Shown here: piece after piece, positions 1-7,812 of the stretch | Position numbering within the stretch: position 1 is the stretch's first letter | Layout of the letters: every line of letters starts with the position of its first letter | IMG/VR virus record: IMGVR_UViG_3300049027_000140 | Coordinates: 34,116 to 98,115 of that record | Strand: one strand, 5' to 3' | Source: a virus | DNA: 64,000 nt | The notes under the pieces: model-generated | Seen by the model: the letters and a program-made list of their open reading frames with translations, nothing else | The model's database searches: none | Told to the model about the DNA's origin: nothing | Made by a program: the position numbers and the translations under genes

Positions 1-86
1 CGGCGTGGTGCCTCGGCGTGCTGCTGGCCGATGCGGTGTGGGCGGCGAGACGGGTTGTGCGGCGGTGGCGGCAGAATGGCCGCTGA
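1..86 (+). CDS. C-terminal fragment of a small membrane-like protein (cut by window edge)
   Basis: The frame starting at base 3 reads 27 residues and stops at 84-86. The visible part is hydrophobic (WCLGVLLADAVW) followed by a basic tail, as in a single-pass membrane protein with a cytoplasmic positive end. The start lies outside the window, so length and function are unknown. It lies nine bases upstream of the next gene on the same strand. Confidence 0.5.
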   Translation, partial: AWCLGVLLADAVWAARRVVRRWRQNGR

Positions 87-95
87 GGAGGAGCG

Positions 96-338
96 ATGGC
101 GACGAAGAAGATGACGGGCAAGGACATCTCGACGGAGCAGGTGCTCGCCGCGGTGGGCGACGGCGCGACGTTCGGGGACATGTGCGCGAAGCTCGGACTG
201 CCGTGCGACTCGCGCGCGCTCGACCAGGCGCTCCAGCGGGAGAAGCGCGCGGGGCGCATCCGCCTCGGCGAAAAGCGGCGGTGGGTCAAGGCGGATGCGC
301 CGCCAGCGGCGAAGGCGAAGCGCGAGAGGTCGGCGTGA
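96..338 (+). CDS. Small basic protein, possible winged helix
   Basis: An 80-residue protein of unknown function, preceded by a GGAGGAG ribosome binding site six bases from ATG. Residues 13-52 look like two or three helices, and GRIRLGEKRRW (53-63) looks like a two-stranded wing, so a small winged-helix DNA-binding fold is plausible. The end (65-80) is Ala/Lys-rich and probably disordered. It overlaps the next gene by four bases. Confidence 0.75.
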   Translation: MATKKMTGKDISTEQVLAAVGDGATFGDMCAKLGLPCDSRALDQALQREKRAGRIRLGEKRRWVKADAPPAAKAKRERSA

Positions 339-1141
339 CAGCTCCGAAGCTGTTCGCGCTCGCGACGCTGGTCGATTCTGGCGACCGGTTCGTCACGGTC
401 GACGCCGGCCACGCTGGTCACTTCGACCTGCACTTCAACAACCTCGTGCCGGCGGAGATCGCGGCGCTGAACGGGAAGCATCGTGCGCTCCGCGTCACCA
501 TCGAGCCCGCCTCCCCCGCCCCTTCGCCGCCTCGCTCCGCCGAGGAGATCGCGCGGGAGATGGTTCAGCCGATGACGCGGGAGGATCGCGTCGACGGCGA
601 GTTTCGCATGCTGGTGCGGGCCGGAGGCTGGCAGACCGAGGTGTCGACGCGCGCGCCAGACACGCTCGTCTGCGTCGTCGCCCGTGCCATCGAGCAGGCC
701 AACGTTGACGGCGCCGCGGCGGAGCGCGCAGCGCAGAACGAGCGACTGACTGCGCAGATTCGCGACGACTGGAAGATCCCCGCGGTCGACCATTACCGCG
801 AAGGCTTGCACCGCATATGGCGGGGCGAGCCGAACCCGCAGGCAATCGCGTGCTCGTACCTCGGCGAGGACGACCCGTCGCAGCCCCGCGACCTCGCCGG
901 CCGCATCCGCGCGCTGGTGATGGAGTACGCGGGGCGGTGGTGCGACGCAGTTGGCGATGCGGACGTGGGCGTCGAGAACGCGCTGGCCGCGCTCCGGTTT
1001 GCTCTGGCGGCTCACAACAGAGGCGGCGACGTCCAGAACCACATTCTCTGGATGAAGCAGCGAACGTGCCAGTACACGCGCAGAGCAGCCGACGAGCTCG
1101 AGGCCATCGTGCGCGAGTGCGGGGAGGAGAAGCGGTCATGA
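335..1141 (+). CDS. Hypothetical protein, 268 aa
   Basis: I do not recognise this family. The start is GTG at 335 inside the upstream stop (GTGA); the longer reading of this frame from base 5 only shadows the previous gene. The protein has an N-terminal beta-rich part (about 1-55), a Pro-rich linker (about 57-66) and a helical C-terminal half with several Trp and Cys residues. No membrane segment or catalytic motif is obvious. It is the largest product before the recombination genes and overlaps the next gene by four bases. Confidence 0.75.
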   Translation: MTAPKLFALATLVDSGDRFVTVDAGHAGHFDLHFNNLVPAEIAALNGKHRALRVTIEPASPAPSPPRSAEEIAREMVQPMTREDRVDGEFRMLVRAGGWQTEVSTRAPDTLVCVVARAIEQANVDGAAAERAAQNERLTAQIRDDWKIPAVDHYREGLHRIWRGEPNPQAIACSYLGEDDPSQPRDLAGRIRALVMEYAGRWCDAVGDADVGVENALAALRFALAAHNRGGDVQNHILWMKQRTCQYTRRAADELEAIVRECGEEKRS

Positions 1142-1479
1142 AGCTCAAAGTCGGCCAGACGGCGACGTGGACATCCCAGGCCGGCGGCATCGCCCGCGAG
1201 AAGACCGGGAAGGTGCTCGCGATCGTCACCGCGGGGGAGAGCCTCGGGATCGTGCGGCGGCGACTCAGGCTCGACGTGCTCCGCCGGGACGTGAAAGCGG
1301 ACGCCGACACGTCGATGTTCGATCGGTACCTCATTGAGGTCATGGTCGATCGCAAGCGCGGCGGCCCGAAGCCGGTGCTCTACGTGCCCAAGTGCTCGGT
1401 GGTCGACGCGCAGGTGGCTGCCGCGCCGGAGGCGAAGGCGCGCCAGGAGTCGTTCCGCCTCATCACGGAGGCCCTGTGA
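1138..1479 (+). CDS. Hypothetical protein, SH3-like barrel pattern
   Basis: A 113-residue protein starting at an ATGA overlap. The opening MKLKVGQTATWTSQAGG followed by KTGKVLAIV resembles the short beta strands of small SH3-like barrels that many phages carry in early operons. The C-terminal third is helical and ends with KARQESFRLITEAL, a pattern I have often seen at the end of such phage proteins. Function is unknown; the position argues for an early role. Confidence 0.75.
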   Translation: MKLKVGQTATWTSQAGGIAREKTGKVLAIVTAGESLGIVRRRLRLDVLRRDVKADADTSMFDRYLIEVMVDRKRGGPKPVLYVPKCSVVDAQVAAAPEAKARQESFRLITEAL

Positions 1480-1694
1480 CCGCGGCCGCCCAGCTCTGCC
1501 GCTGCTGCCGCGGCGTCGGCGCCGTCGTGGAGGAGCTCCGCGCCCGCGGCTGGCGCGCCCGGCGAACGGTGGCCTGCGAGGCGCCCGGCTGCGTGGGCGG
1601 CGTCGTGACGCCCGCGGCGCTCGGGCTGAGGCTGGCGGTGAGCTGGGATGGGCTCGTGGGCGTGTGCAGGGTTGTGGAGGTGGGGCTTTGCTGA
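1476..1694 (+). CDS. Small Cys-rich zinc-ribbon-like protein
   Basis: A 72-residue protein from a GTG overlapping the previous stop. LCRCCRG near the N-terminus and CEAPGC about 25 residues later give two Cys pairs that could bind zinc. The C-terminal half is hydrophobic and Gly/Val-rich. Function is unknown; it is one of several tiny zinc-type proteins in this early operon. Confidence 0.65.
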   Translation: MTAAAQLCRCCRGVGAVVEELRARGWRARRTVACEAPGCVGGVVTPAALGLRLAVSWDGLVGVCRVVEVGLC

Positions 1695-1704
1695 GGAGGA
1701 TGTG

Positions 1705-2139
1705 ATGGACATCGACATTCGCATCGGTCGTTTCAGGCTCTCATGGTCGTCGCGCTCATCGCTCATGCCGGAGAGCGCCCGGGAGATGGAGCAGGAACTC
1801 CTGAGCCTCCGCGCTCGGAACCGGCACATCGAGCTCAAGGAGATGGACATGCAGGACCTCCTCCGGCGCGAGCTCCGCGGCGAGCCCGAGGACGAGCCGA
1901 GCCCGCACGCGGCGAAGTGCGCGGCCGACCTGATCCGGCGCCTGAAAGAGGAGCTGGCCGAGGAGCGCTCCGGCGCGCGCGAGCTCCTCACCGGGCTGAT
2001 GAAGCGCGGAGCCACGCTCGCCCAGGTCGCGGACGCGGCCGGCGTCGAGTTGGACGAGCACCTCGACGACAACCAGATCGTCGGCGCGGTCCGGAGCCTG
2101 CGGGCGCGCACGGCGCCGCTGGTGCGGAGCGCGGCGTGA
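1705..2139 (+). CDS. Hypothetical helical protein, 144 aa
   Basis: ATG at 1705 follows GAGGAGG; a GTG three bases upstream is possible. Residues 24-100 are charged and helical, with heptad-like spacing (EMEQELLSLRARNRHIELKE), suggesting a coiled coil. Residues 104-120 (TLAQVADAAGVELDEHL) look like a short HTH-like bihelical unit. No family is recognised. It lies immediately upstream of the exonuclease gene and is translationally coupled to it. Confidence 0.75.
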   Translation: MDIDIRIGRFRLSWSSRSSLMPESAREMEQELLSLRARNRHIELKEMDMQDLLRRELRGEPEDEPSPHAAKCAADLIRRLKEELAEERSGARELLTGLMKRGATLAQVADAAGVELDEHLDDNQIVGAVRSLRARTAPLVRSAA

Positions 2140-2858
2140 TCCTCGCCCTCGACATCGAGACCATCCGTCACCCGGACGTCCCGGCGCCGGAGGCCGACGA
2201 GCAGGAGGACCGCTGCCCGGCGGCGCCGCATCACCGGATCGTCGCGGCGGCTGGAGTGGTGCTGGAGGAGCAGCACAAGCCGCTCTGGTACGAGGCTGAC
2301 CGCGCCGTGACGTTCGGCGAGGGCAGCACGGAGGAGCCCGTGATACTGGAGCACCTCGCGCGCGCCTTCCGGAACCGGCCGCAGCTGCTCACCTGGAACG
2401 GCGACGGCTTCGATCTGCGCGTGATCATCGCCGCGGCGATGGAGCACGGCATCCCGGTGCCGTGGCTCCTCTCCCGCGAGGTGACCTATCGATACGGCTG
2501 TGACGGCCACGAGGACCTCTGCGACACGCTCTCGCAGTACGGAGCGGCGAGGCGTGCCAAGCAGGACGCTTACGCCCGGCGGATCGGCCTGCCGGGGAAG
2601 ATGGGCGTGGATGGCGGAGACGTGGCCGCGATGGTTGCCGAGGGCCGCCTGGAGGTGCTGCGAGAGTACAACCTCCAGGACTGCGGCCAGCTCGCGGGGG
2701 TGTTCATCCGGCGCGAGTACGTGGCCGGGCGGCTGACGCTGGAGGGGTACCGGCAGAGCGCGGCGTCGCTCGTGGGCTTGATGGAGAGAACGCCGGGGCT
2801 TCGGCCGATCGTCGAGCACGAGCGGTTCAACCGGAAGCGTTTTTTGCTGGAGGGGTAG
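2136..2858 (+). CDS. PolB-type 3'-5' exonuclease (DnaQ-like fold)
   Basis: Likely a stand-alone 3'-5' exonuclease related to the exonuclease domain of B-family polymerases. The three metal-binding motifs are visible: LALDIET (Asp6, Glu8), LTWNGDGFD (Asp93) and YNLQDC (Tyr178, Asp182). At 240 residues there is room only for the nuclease domain. It starts at GTG inside the previous stop and runs directly into the YqaJ-type nuclease, followed by RecT, so it belongs to the DNA recombination or replication module. A role in trimming 3' ends during recombination or repair is inferred from position. Motif-based family assignment is strong; the substrate is unknown. Confidence 0.88.
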   Translation: MILALDIETIRHPDVPAPEADEQEDRCPAAPHHRIVAAAGVVLEEQHKPLWYEADRAVTFGEGSTEEPVILEHLARAFRNRPQLLTWNGDGFDLRVIIAAAMEHGIPVPWLLSREVTYRYGCDGHEDLCDTLSQYGAARRAKQDAYARRIGLPGKMGVDGGDVAAMVAEGRLEVLREYNLQDCGQLAGVFIRREYVAGRLTLEGYRQSAASLVGLMERTPGLRPIVEHERFNRKRFLLEG

Positions 2859-3713
2859 ATGCTGACGGAATCCCAACGCGCAGCCAGGATGGCGGGGCTC
2901 GGCAGTTCGGATATCGCTGCGGTGGCCGGCGAGCACCCGTACAAGAACGCGCACGCCGTCTGGCTGGAGAAGCGCGGGCTCGTGGATCCGCAGCCCGAGA
3001 CCGACGCGACGTGGCTGGGCCACCAGATGGAGCCCATCATAGCTGCCCGGTACGCGCAGGAGATGGGCGTGCGCATCGTTCCAGGACCCGGCACGGTCGC
3101 GCATCCGGAGCACCCGTGGGCGCTCGCGACGACCGACTACGAGCATGCGGACGGCGCGCGCGTGGTCGAGTGCAAGTGGGTTGGAATGCGGCCTATGGCA
3201 CACTGGTCAATGGATGCGGACGGAGCGCCGATCTACGTGAATCTGCAAATGCAGCATCAGATGTTCGTGCGAGGCATCAACCGCGCCGACTGCGCTGTCA
3301 TCTTCGGCGCAACTGCCGAGTTCAGGATCTACGAGTTCACGCGGGACAACGGGATAATCGATGCTATCTTCCGCATCGGCCAGCGCTTCTGGCAGCGAGT
3401 GCTCGACGGCGAGCCGCCGCCCATCGACGAGACGGAGGAGGCGCGGCAGACGCTGCTCGCGCTCTACCCGACGAGCTACGCGCCGCTGAAGCCGGCGCCG
3501 CCGGAAGCTGACCGGTGGTTCCAGGAGCACGAGGCGGCGGACGCCGATGCGGAGGCGGCGCTGGCGAGGAAGAAGCTGGCGGCGAACAAGCTGCGTGAGG
3601 CGATCGGGGATGCCGTGGGGATCGAGGGTCCCTTCGGCAAGGCGACTTGGAAGGCGGACAAGAGGGGCGTGCGCACGCTGCGCACCTACCCGAGGAAGGA
3701 GCGCGCCGCGTAG
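2859..3713 (+). CDS. YqaJ-type viral recombinase exonuclease
   Basis: Expected to resect double-stranded DNA ends 5'-3' to produce 3' overhangs for the RecT annealase. This is the lambda Exo/RecE role, carried out by a PD-(D/E)XK nuclease. Visible hallmarks are GLGSSDIAAVAG (13-24), LGHQMEPIIA with Glu58, the metal-binding Asp93 in ATTDYEH, and VECKW with Glu104 and Lys106. Length (284) is normal for the family. The C-terminal 80 residues are helical. It begins one base after the upstream exonuclease and precedes recT, the usual exonuclease-annealase pairing. Confidence 0.93.
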   Translation: MLTESQRAARMAGLGSSDIAAVAGEHPYKNAHAVWLEKRGLVDPQPETDATWLGHQMEPIIAARYAQEMGVRIVPGPGTVAHPEHPWALATTDYEHADGARVVECKWVGMRPMAHWSMDADGAPIYVNLQMQHQMFVRGINRADCAVIFGATAEFRIYEFTRDNGIIDAIFRIGQRFWQRVLDGEPPPIDETEEARQTLLALYPTSYAPLKPAPPEADRWFQEHEAADADAEAALARKKLAANKLREAIGDAVGIEGPFGKATWKADKRGVRTLRTYPRKERAA

Positions 3714-3727
3714 GCGCGGAGGACGAG

Positions 3728-4603
3728 ATGGCGAATCAGGCACCGGCGAACATGACGACGACCAACGGCAACGGCAGCGCGGCTGTGGTGAGGGGGCCGC
3801 AGGCGCGGCTCAAGGCCATCAAAGAAGAGCTGGCCAAGGCGAGCAAGACGCTGGCGGTGCTGCTGCCGAAGCACGTCACCATCGACCGCATGGTCCGGAT
3901 CGTGACGTCATCGGTCAGCAGGACCCCTGCCCTACTCGACTGCACGCCGCAGTCGATCGTCCTCGCGACGGCGCAGGCGTGCGCGCTCGGTCTGGAGCCG
4001 GGGACCGCGCTCGGGCTCGGCTACCTCGTGCCCTTCAAGAAAGAGGCGCAGTTCATCCCAGGTTACCGCGGCCTGGCGAAGCTCGCGGTGCAGAGCGGCG
4101 AGGTGCAGTGGATCCAGTCGCGTGTTGTCTACGAGAAGGACACTTTCTCCATCGACTACGGCACCGAGCAGAAGATCGTCCACGCTCCCTTCCTCGCCGA
4201 GGAGGACGCCGGCAAGGTCATCGGCGCCTACGCGGTCGCGGAGATGAAGAACGGCGCGAAGCTGTTCGAGTTCATGACGATCGCTCAACTGGAGGGCATC
4301 CGGCGCCGCTCGAAGTCGGCGGACGACGGCCCGTGGAAGACGGACACGGAGGAGATGTACCGGAAGACGACCGTCCGCCGCCTCTGCAAGTCGCTTCCGC
4401 TCTCCGAGGAGCGCCTGGAGCGCGCACTTCACCATCAGGCGGTGGCCGAGGCCGGCGAGGCGCCCGACTACGGCGACGTGATCGAGGTGCTCGGCGACGT
4501 GGCCGAGGACGCGACGAACGGCGGCGACGGAGCGCCCGCCCCCGAGCCATCCCGCACGGACGCCGCGCGTGACCGTCTCCAGGCGCGGGCGGGCCAGTCG
4601 TGA
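3728..4603 (+). CDS. recT: RecT-family single-strand annealing protein
   Basis: RecT anneals complementary single strands and promotes recombination or concatemer formation with its partner exonuclease, here the YqaJ-type protein just upstream. The 291-residue product has the family core: KHVTIDRMVRIV (about 52-63), a run around LATAQACALGLEPGT and a conserved QFIPGYRGLAKLA segment near residues 110-122. The C-terminal 45 residues are acidic, Gly/Pro-rich and probably disordered. ATG at 3728 follows GAGGACGAG; a longer in-frame reading only overlaps the nuclease gene. It overlaps the SSB-tail gene by four bases. Confidence 0.95.
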   Translation: MANQAPANMTTTNGNGSAAVVRGPQARLKAIKEELAKASKTLAVLLPKHVTIDRMVRIVTSSVSRTPALLDCTPQSIVLATAQACALGLEPGTALGLGYLVPFKKEAQFIPGYRGLAKLAVQSGEVQWIQSRVVYEKDTFSIDYGTEQKIVHAPFLAEEDAGKVIGAYAVAEMKNGAKLFEFMTIAQLEGIRRRSKSADDGPWKTDTEEMYRKTTVRRLCKSLPLSEERLERALHHQAVAEAGEAPDYGDVIEVLGDVAEDATNGGDGAPAPEPSRTDAARDRLQARAGQS

Positions 4604-5124
4604 GCCCGGACCAGCGCGTCCAGGCTGAGCTGACGGCGATCCGGCGCGAGCTGGCCGAGATCAAGGCGCTCCTCCTGGGTGGATCGGGTGCAGCAGCGGC
4701 GCGTGGAGGGTCCGGCGCCGGCCGCGGCGGCGCGGTAGCCGACGACCGCGACCTCGATAGCGACTACGGCAACTTCAGCATCAAGCGCGATCCACCGCGC
4801 TGGGACGGGCAGAGCTACGTGGGCTACAAGCTCAGCGAGACGGAGCCCGCATACCTCGACGTCCTCGCCTCGTTCAAGGACTGGCAGGCGGACAAGGACG
4901 AGCAGCAGGACAAGCGCGACGCGAAGGGGCGGCCTACCGCGCCCATGAACCGCAAGGACGCGGCCCGCGCTCGCGGGTGGGCTACGAGGCTGCGGAATGG
5001 GTGGGCGGCTGGCGGCGGGGGCGGCGGGCACGCGAACGGTCACGGCGCCCCGTCTGGGGGCGGCTATGAGCAGCACGCGAACGGCTTCAGCGGCGGCGAC
5101 GCCGATGACGGGATCCCGTTCTGA
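4600..5124 (+). CDS. Protein with SSB-like acidic C-terminal tip, possible ssDNA-binding accessory
   Basis: A 174-residue protein directly after RecT, starting at GTG in the overlap. It ends DADDGIPF, which closely matches the acidic tip of bacterial SSB proteins (consensus DDDIPF) that docks repair and replication proteins. A Gly-rich linker (about 135-165) precedes the tip, again as in SSB. The central part (about 55-125) does not look like a classical OB fold and is Asp/Lys/Trp-rich. I infer an SSB substitute or an adaptor that borrows the host SSB interactome. Function is not proven by the sequence. Confidence 0.75.
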   Translation: MSPDQRVQAELTAIRRELAEIKALLLGGSGAAAARGGSGAGRGGAVADDRDLDSDYGNFSIKRDPPRWDGQSYVGYKLSETEPAYLDVLASFKDWQADKDEQQDKRDAKGRPTAPMNRKDAARARGWATRLRNGWAAGGGGGGHANGHGAPSGGGYEQHANGFSGGDADDGIPF

Positions 5125-5420
5125 TGCTCACCGCCCTCGACCTCGCCACCATCGACGCCTCCTGGGACGAGGAGCCCAGCGGCGTCCGCGCCCGCCCGCA
5201 GCGCAAGCCGCCGCTCCCGGTCCAGGCGATGCCGACCGAGGCCGTAGCGGCGCTCTACCTGCTCACGCGCTTCGAGCTGGAGGACCGCCTCGACTCCGGG
5301 CAGCGCCTGCGGGTCGAGCTCGACGGCGACGTGTTCGAGGTGGTGCGGGTGGCCGACCGGTTCGACGCGGAGGGCAGGTTCGTGGCGAAGGGCGGGCTGC
5401 GGGTGGAGAGAAAGCGATGA
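5124..5420 (+). CDS. Hypothetical protein, 98 aa
   Basis: ATG shares its A with the upstream stop (TGATG). Residues 45-98 read as an amphipathic helix and then beta hairpins (RVELDGDVFEVVRVADRF), compatible with a small barrel. No family is recognised. The protein sits between the SSB-tail protein and a series of micro-proteins. Confidence 0.7.
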   Translation: MLTALDLATIDASWDEEPSGVRARPQRKPPLPVQAMPTEAVAALYLLTRFELEDRLDSGQRLRVELDGDVFEVVRVADRFDAEGRFVAKGGLRVERKR

Positions 5421-5488
5421 TCTGGGCGGCTCTGGTGGCGTTCGGGTGGCTGGTCGCGGCCGACGTGGCCGAGAGGAGGCGGCGATGA
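5417..5488 (+). CDS. Micro-protein, 23 aa, hydrophobic
   Basis: MIWAALVAFGWLVAADVAERRRR begins at ATGA overlapping the previous stop and ends at ATGA of the next. It is a short hydrophobic helix with a basic tail. Coupled overlaps on both sides support translation, but no function can be assigned. Confidence 0.5.
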   Translation: MIWAALVAFGWLVAADVAERRRR

Positions 5489-5562
5489 TCTGGGTGGTGG
5501 CGTGGCTGATGGTATTCCGCCTCGGCTCGGCCGTGGGCGGCGATGTGGAGTGGAGGAAGTGA
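5485..5562 (+). CDS. Micro-protein, 25 aa, hydrophobic
   Basis: The second of three chained micro-ORFs. It starts with MIWVVAWLMVFRLGSAVGG, almost the same opening (MIW) as its neighbour, and again has a basic end. GAGAGGAGG upstream is a good ribosome binding site. Probably a single membrane helix; function unknown. Confidence 0.5.
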   Translation: MIWVVAWLMVFRLGSAVGGDVEWRK

Positions 5563-5672
5563 TGAAACCGATCTTCTCGATTCAGGGCATTCTCCACCGG
5601 GACGCGCTCTCGGTGCTCGCCGGGTGCTTCTGCCTGCGGGCGATGCAGCGCCGGGACTGGGGGAAGGCGTGA
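5562..5672 (+). CDS. Micro-protein, 36 aa
   Basis: Starts at an ATG sharing its A with the previous stop, with GTGGAGGAAG upstream as ribosome binding site. It contains a short hydrophobic Cys-bearing stretch (LSVLAGCFCLRAM). No family is recognised. It overlaps the next membrane protein by four bases. Confidence 0.45.
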   Translation: MKPIFSIQGILHRDALSVLAGCFCLRAMQRRDWGKA

Positions 5673-5887
5673 CGCTGGGCCAGCTCCTCTGGCTGGTCGC
5701 ACGCGGGCTCGGTATCGCCCTACTGGGAGTGCTGTGCCTGCTCCTCATCCCGGCGCACTGGCTGCTGGACCACGGCGGCCGCGGGCTCGCGCGGATGGCA
5801 GACCGCATCGTCGCGTTCGTGGCCTGGACCATCGAAGCCTTCGAGGCCTGGAAGCGCGACGTGCGGGCGACGGAGGCAAGCCTGTGA
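5669..5887 (+). CDS. Small membrane protein, 72 aa
   Basis: GTG start in the upstream stop. Residues 4-30 form one long hydrophobic helix (LLWLVARGLGIALLGVLCLL) followed by an amphipathic region with several Trp residues (AWTIEAFEAWKRDV). It is likely a single-pass inner-membrane protein. The chain of tiny membrane proteins here resembles early phage operons that modify the host envelope, but nothing more specific can be said. Confidence 0.65.
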   Translation: MTLGQLLWLVARGLGIALLGVLCLLLIPAHWLLDHGGRGLARMADRIVAFVAWTIEAFEAWKRDVRATEASL

Positions 5888-6657
5888 CCGCGCCCCTTCC
5901 CTACGTTGGTATCTCCGGCCTGACGACCCGCACCGAGGTCCTCGCCGCCCGCTCGGTCTTCCCCGCGTGCGGCCGGCAGCTCATGGTCGGCGTTCTCGCC
6001 AGCGAGAAGACGCTCGCCGGCCAGCAGAACCGGTGGCACCGGCGCTATCCCCGCATCGAGAGCATCGCCGGGATCTTCAGCGACGACCCGCGCTGCCTCA
6101 ACCTGGTTCACTTCGGCGCCGACACGCCGCCAGACGCCGCGACGCTGCTGCGCCTGTTCGAGCTGGCGGGGCATCGCTGCCACGGGTTTCAATTCAATGG
6201 CGCCTGGCCCTACCGCTCGGACCTTTTCCGCCTCCACGAGGCAGCGGCGCACCGCGGGCGCGATCTGCGCGTGGTGCTCCAATGCCGGTGCGCGGGGCCC
6301 AGCGATCTCGTCTGGCTCACGGTGCCGTCGGTGGCGCACTACGGCGGGGCCATCACGGACGTGCTCGCGGATGCGTCAGGCGGCACCGGCAAGCCGCTGG
6401 AGCGCCACCACGTGGACGCGTGGCGGCAGAACGTCGCCAAGATCTGGCGCGATCGGCCGCTCGGCATCGGCATCGCCGGCGGGCTCTGCGCCGAGGCGAT
6501 CCCCGGGGTGGCCGACCTGCTGCGCGCCGGCGCATCGTGCGATGCGGAGGGCCGGCTGCGCGATGACGCCGACGGCGGCGGGCGGCTGGTGCAGGAGAAG
6601 GTCGAGGCGTACCTCGAGGCGGCAGGAGAGGCGGCCACGTCCACGCCGACCCCATGA
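5884..6657 (+). CDS. Hypothetical protein, possibly TIM-barrel-like
   Basis: A 257-residue protein from GTG at 5884. Alternating strand and helix segments and the phrase GIGIAGGLCAEAIPGVADLL near residues 198-217 recall beta-alpha barrels such as phosphoribosylanthranilate isomerase, where a GGL loop binds phosphate. Strands LMVGVLASE and LNLVHFGAD fit the same pattern. The family is not recognised with certainty and no catalytic residues can be named. It overlaps the STAS-like gene downstream by four bases, so the two may act together. Confidence 0.6.
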   Translation: MTAPLPYVGISGLTTRTEVLAARSVFPACGRQLMVGVLASEKTLAGQQNRWHRRYPRIESIAGIFSDDPRCLNLVHFGADTPPDAATLLRLFELAGHRCHGFQFNGAWPYRSDLFRLHEAAAHRGRDLRVVLQCRCAGPSDLVWLTVPSVAHYGGAITDVLADASGGTGKPLERHHVDAWRQNVAKIWRDRPLGIGIAGGLCAEAIPGVADLLRAGASCDAEGRLRDDADGGGRLVQEKVEAYLEAAGEAATSTPTP

Positions 6658-7094
6658 CCTCCTCCCGCCCGCCGCGCTCCCCTTCCCCGCCGCCTCCTGG
6701 CACCTCGGCCACGGAGCTCCGCGAGGGCGTGCCGTGGACGGTGCTGACCGGCTGCATCACGCCGGAGGGGCTGCGCGCGTCGGCGGAGGCGTACCGGCGG
6801 CTTGGCGGCGGGGCGATCTGGGTGTTCGACACGCTCGGGGCCACGCGGTACACGCGGCCGGCGATCGGCTGCGCGCTCGACATCGCAGAGCGGGCGAGCC
6901 GCGAGCACGGGCTCCGGGTGGCGATCGTGGGCGTGCGGCCGGCGTCGGCGCTGTCGATGGGTCTCGCGGTGCTGCGGCTGCGCGGGCACCTGTTCGAGCA
7001 GCCGGTGGAGTACCTGGGCGCCGCGTCGGAAGACGAGATGCTGGCCGAGGTGCGGTGGTGGCAGGCGAAGCTGGCGGGAGGAGATGGGCGATGA
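6654..7094 (+). CDS. Hypothetical protein with STAS-like pattern
   Basis: A 146-residue protein. After a Pro/Ser-rich start (1-20), residues 28-115 alternate strands and helices: WTVLTG, GLRASAEAYRRL, AIWVFDTLGATRYTRP, LDIAERASREHG and LRVAIVGV. This resembles the anti-sigma-antagonist STAS fold. The assignment is tentative. It is coupled to the barrel-like protein upstream and to a zinc protein downstream. Confidence 0.55.
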   Translation: MTSSRPPRSPSPPPPGTSATELREGVPWTVLTGCITPEGLRASAEAYRRLGGGAIWVFDTLGATRYTRPAIGCALDIAERASREHGLRVAIVGVRPASALSMGLAVLRLRGHLFEQPVEYLGAASEDEMLAEVRWWQAKLAGGDGR

Positions 7095-7312
7095 ACGACG
7101 AATCGAAGCGGTGCCAGTGCGGCGGTGTTCCGTACAAGCACCCTCCTCACCTGGAGGCGAAGCGGAAGGCGATGTGGGCCAAGAGCGTGGAGGAAGGCCG
7201 GCGTCGCCCTGACGAGGAGATGCCCGCCCTGTGCGCGGCCTGCATCTGGCGGCGCCTGACCGACGGCCTCGACGCGCGACACGACGTGAACGCCAGCGGC
7301 GGCAGCGCCTGA
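7091..7312 (+). CDS. Small zinc-ribbon-like protein, 73 aa
   Basis: CQCGGVPYKHPPH near the N-terminus and CAACIW later could form a four-Cys or Cys/His zinc site. The middle is a charged helix. ATG follows GGGAGGAGATGGGCG. No family is recognised; it belongs to the group of small metal-binding proteins in this operon. Confidence 0.65.
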   Translation: MNDESKRCQCGGVPYKHPPHLEAKRKAMWAKSVEEGRRRPDEEMPALCAACIWRRLTDGLDARHDVNASGGSA

Positions 7313-7770
7313 TGTCCTGCGCCGCCGTCGACCCCTTCGCCTGGCTCCCGCCGCACCTGCGCTCCGCCGGCGAGCGCTGGGCCTTCGGCTTGCGGCCGGG
7401 CGCGACCTGGTGCGTGTTCAGCATCCGCGGCGCGCTCTGGTACGGCGACGGCGCGTGCCTCGTGAGCTCGGGGCTGCCAGCGCATGGGCCGCAGTCCGCG
7501 ACGGCGCGGCTGCTGGAGGAGTACCTCGACACGGCTGCGGGCGAGCTGGCGATACCGGTGGTGCGTGGCGGCCCGGTGCGCGTGGGCGATGCGTGGATTC
7601 CGGAGGCGCATCACGGGCTGGTAGCCGAGCTCTTCCCTGGGGCGACGTGGAGCAATCCGCTCTGGTGGAGCGACTGGGAGCGAGATGCTGTGCCAGCGGC
7701 GCTCGCCAGATGCGATGGTGAAGCGGTGGCGTTGGTGCTTCCGCTGACTGGCAGTCTCGACAAGGTGTGA
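7312..7770 (+). CDS. Hypothetical protein, 152 aa
   Basis: A Trp-rich globular protein (WCVFSIRGALWYGDG, NPLWWSDWERD) without membrane segments or known motifs. ATG shares its A with the previous stop. It is followed by a 42-base gap, the first break in this overlapping run. Function unknown. Confidence 0.65.
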   Translation: MSCAAVDPFAWLPPHLRSAGERWAFGLRPGATWCVFSIRGALWYGDGACLVSSGLPAHGPQSATARLLEEYLDTAAGELAIPVVRGGPVRVGDAWIPEAHHGLVAELFPGATWSNPLWWSDWERDAVPAALARCDGEAVALVLPLTGSLDKV

Positions 7771-7812
7771 TAGGCTGTGCGGACTGACGGCGCCGCGAGG
7801 CGCGCTGGAGAG

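Noticed and set aside
5-334. N-terminal extension of the 335-1141 gene
   Set aside because: Overlaps the gene at 96-338, which has a strong ribosome binding site; the extension is low-quality Arg/Gly-rich sequence.
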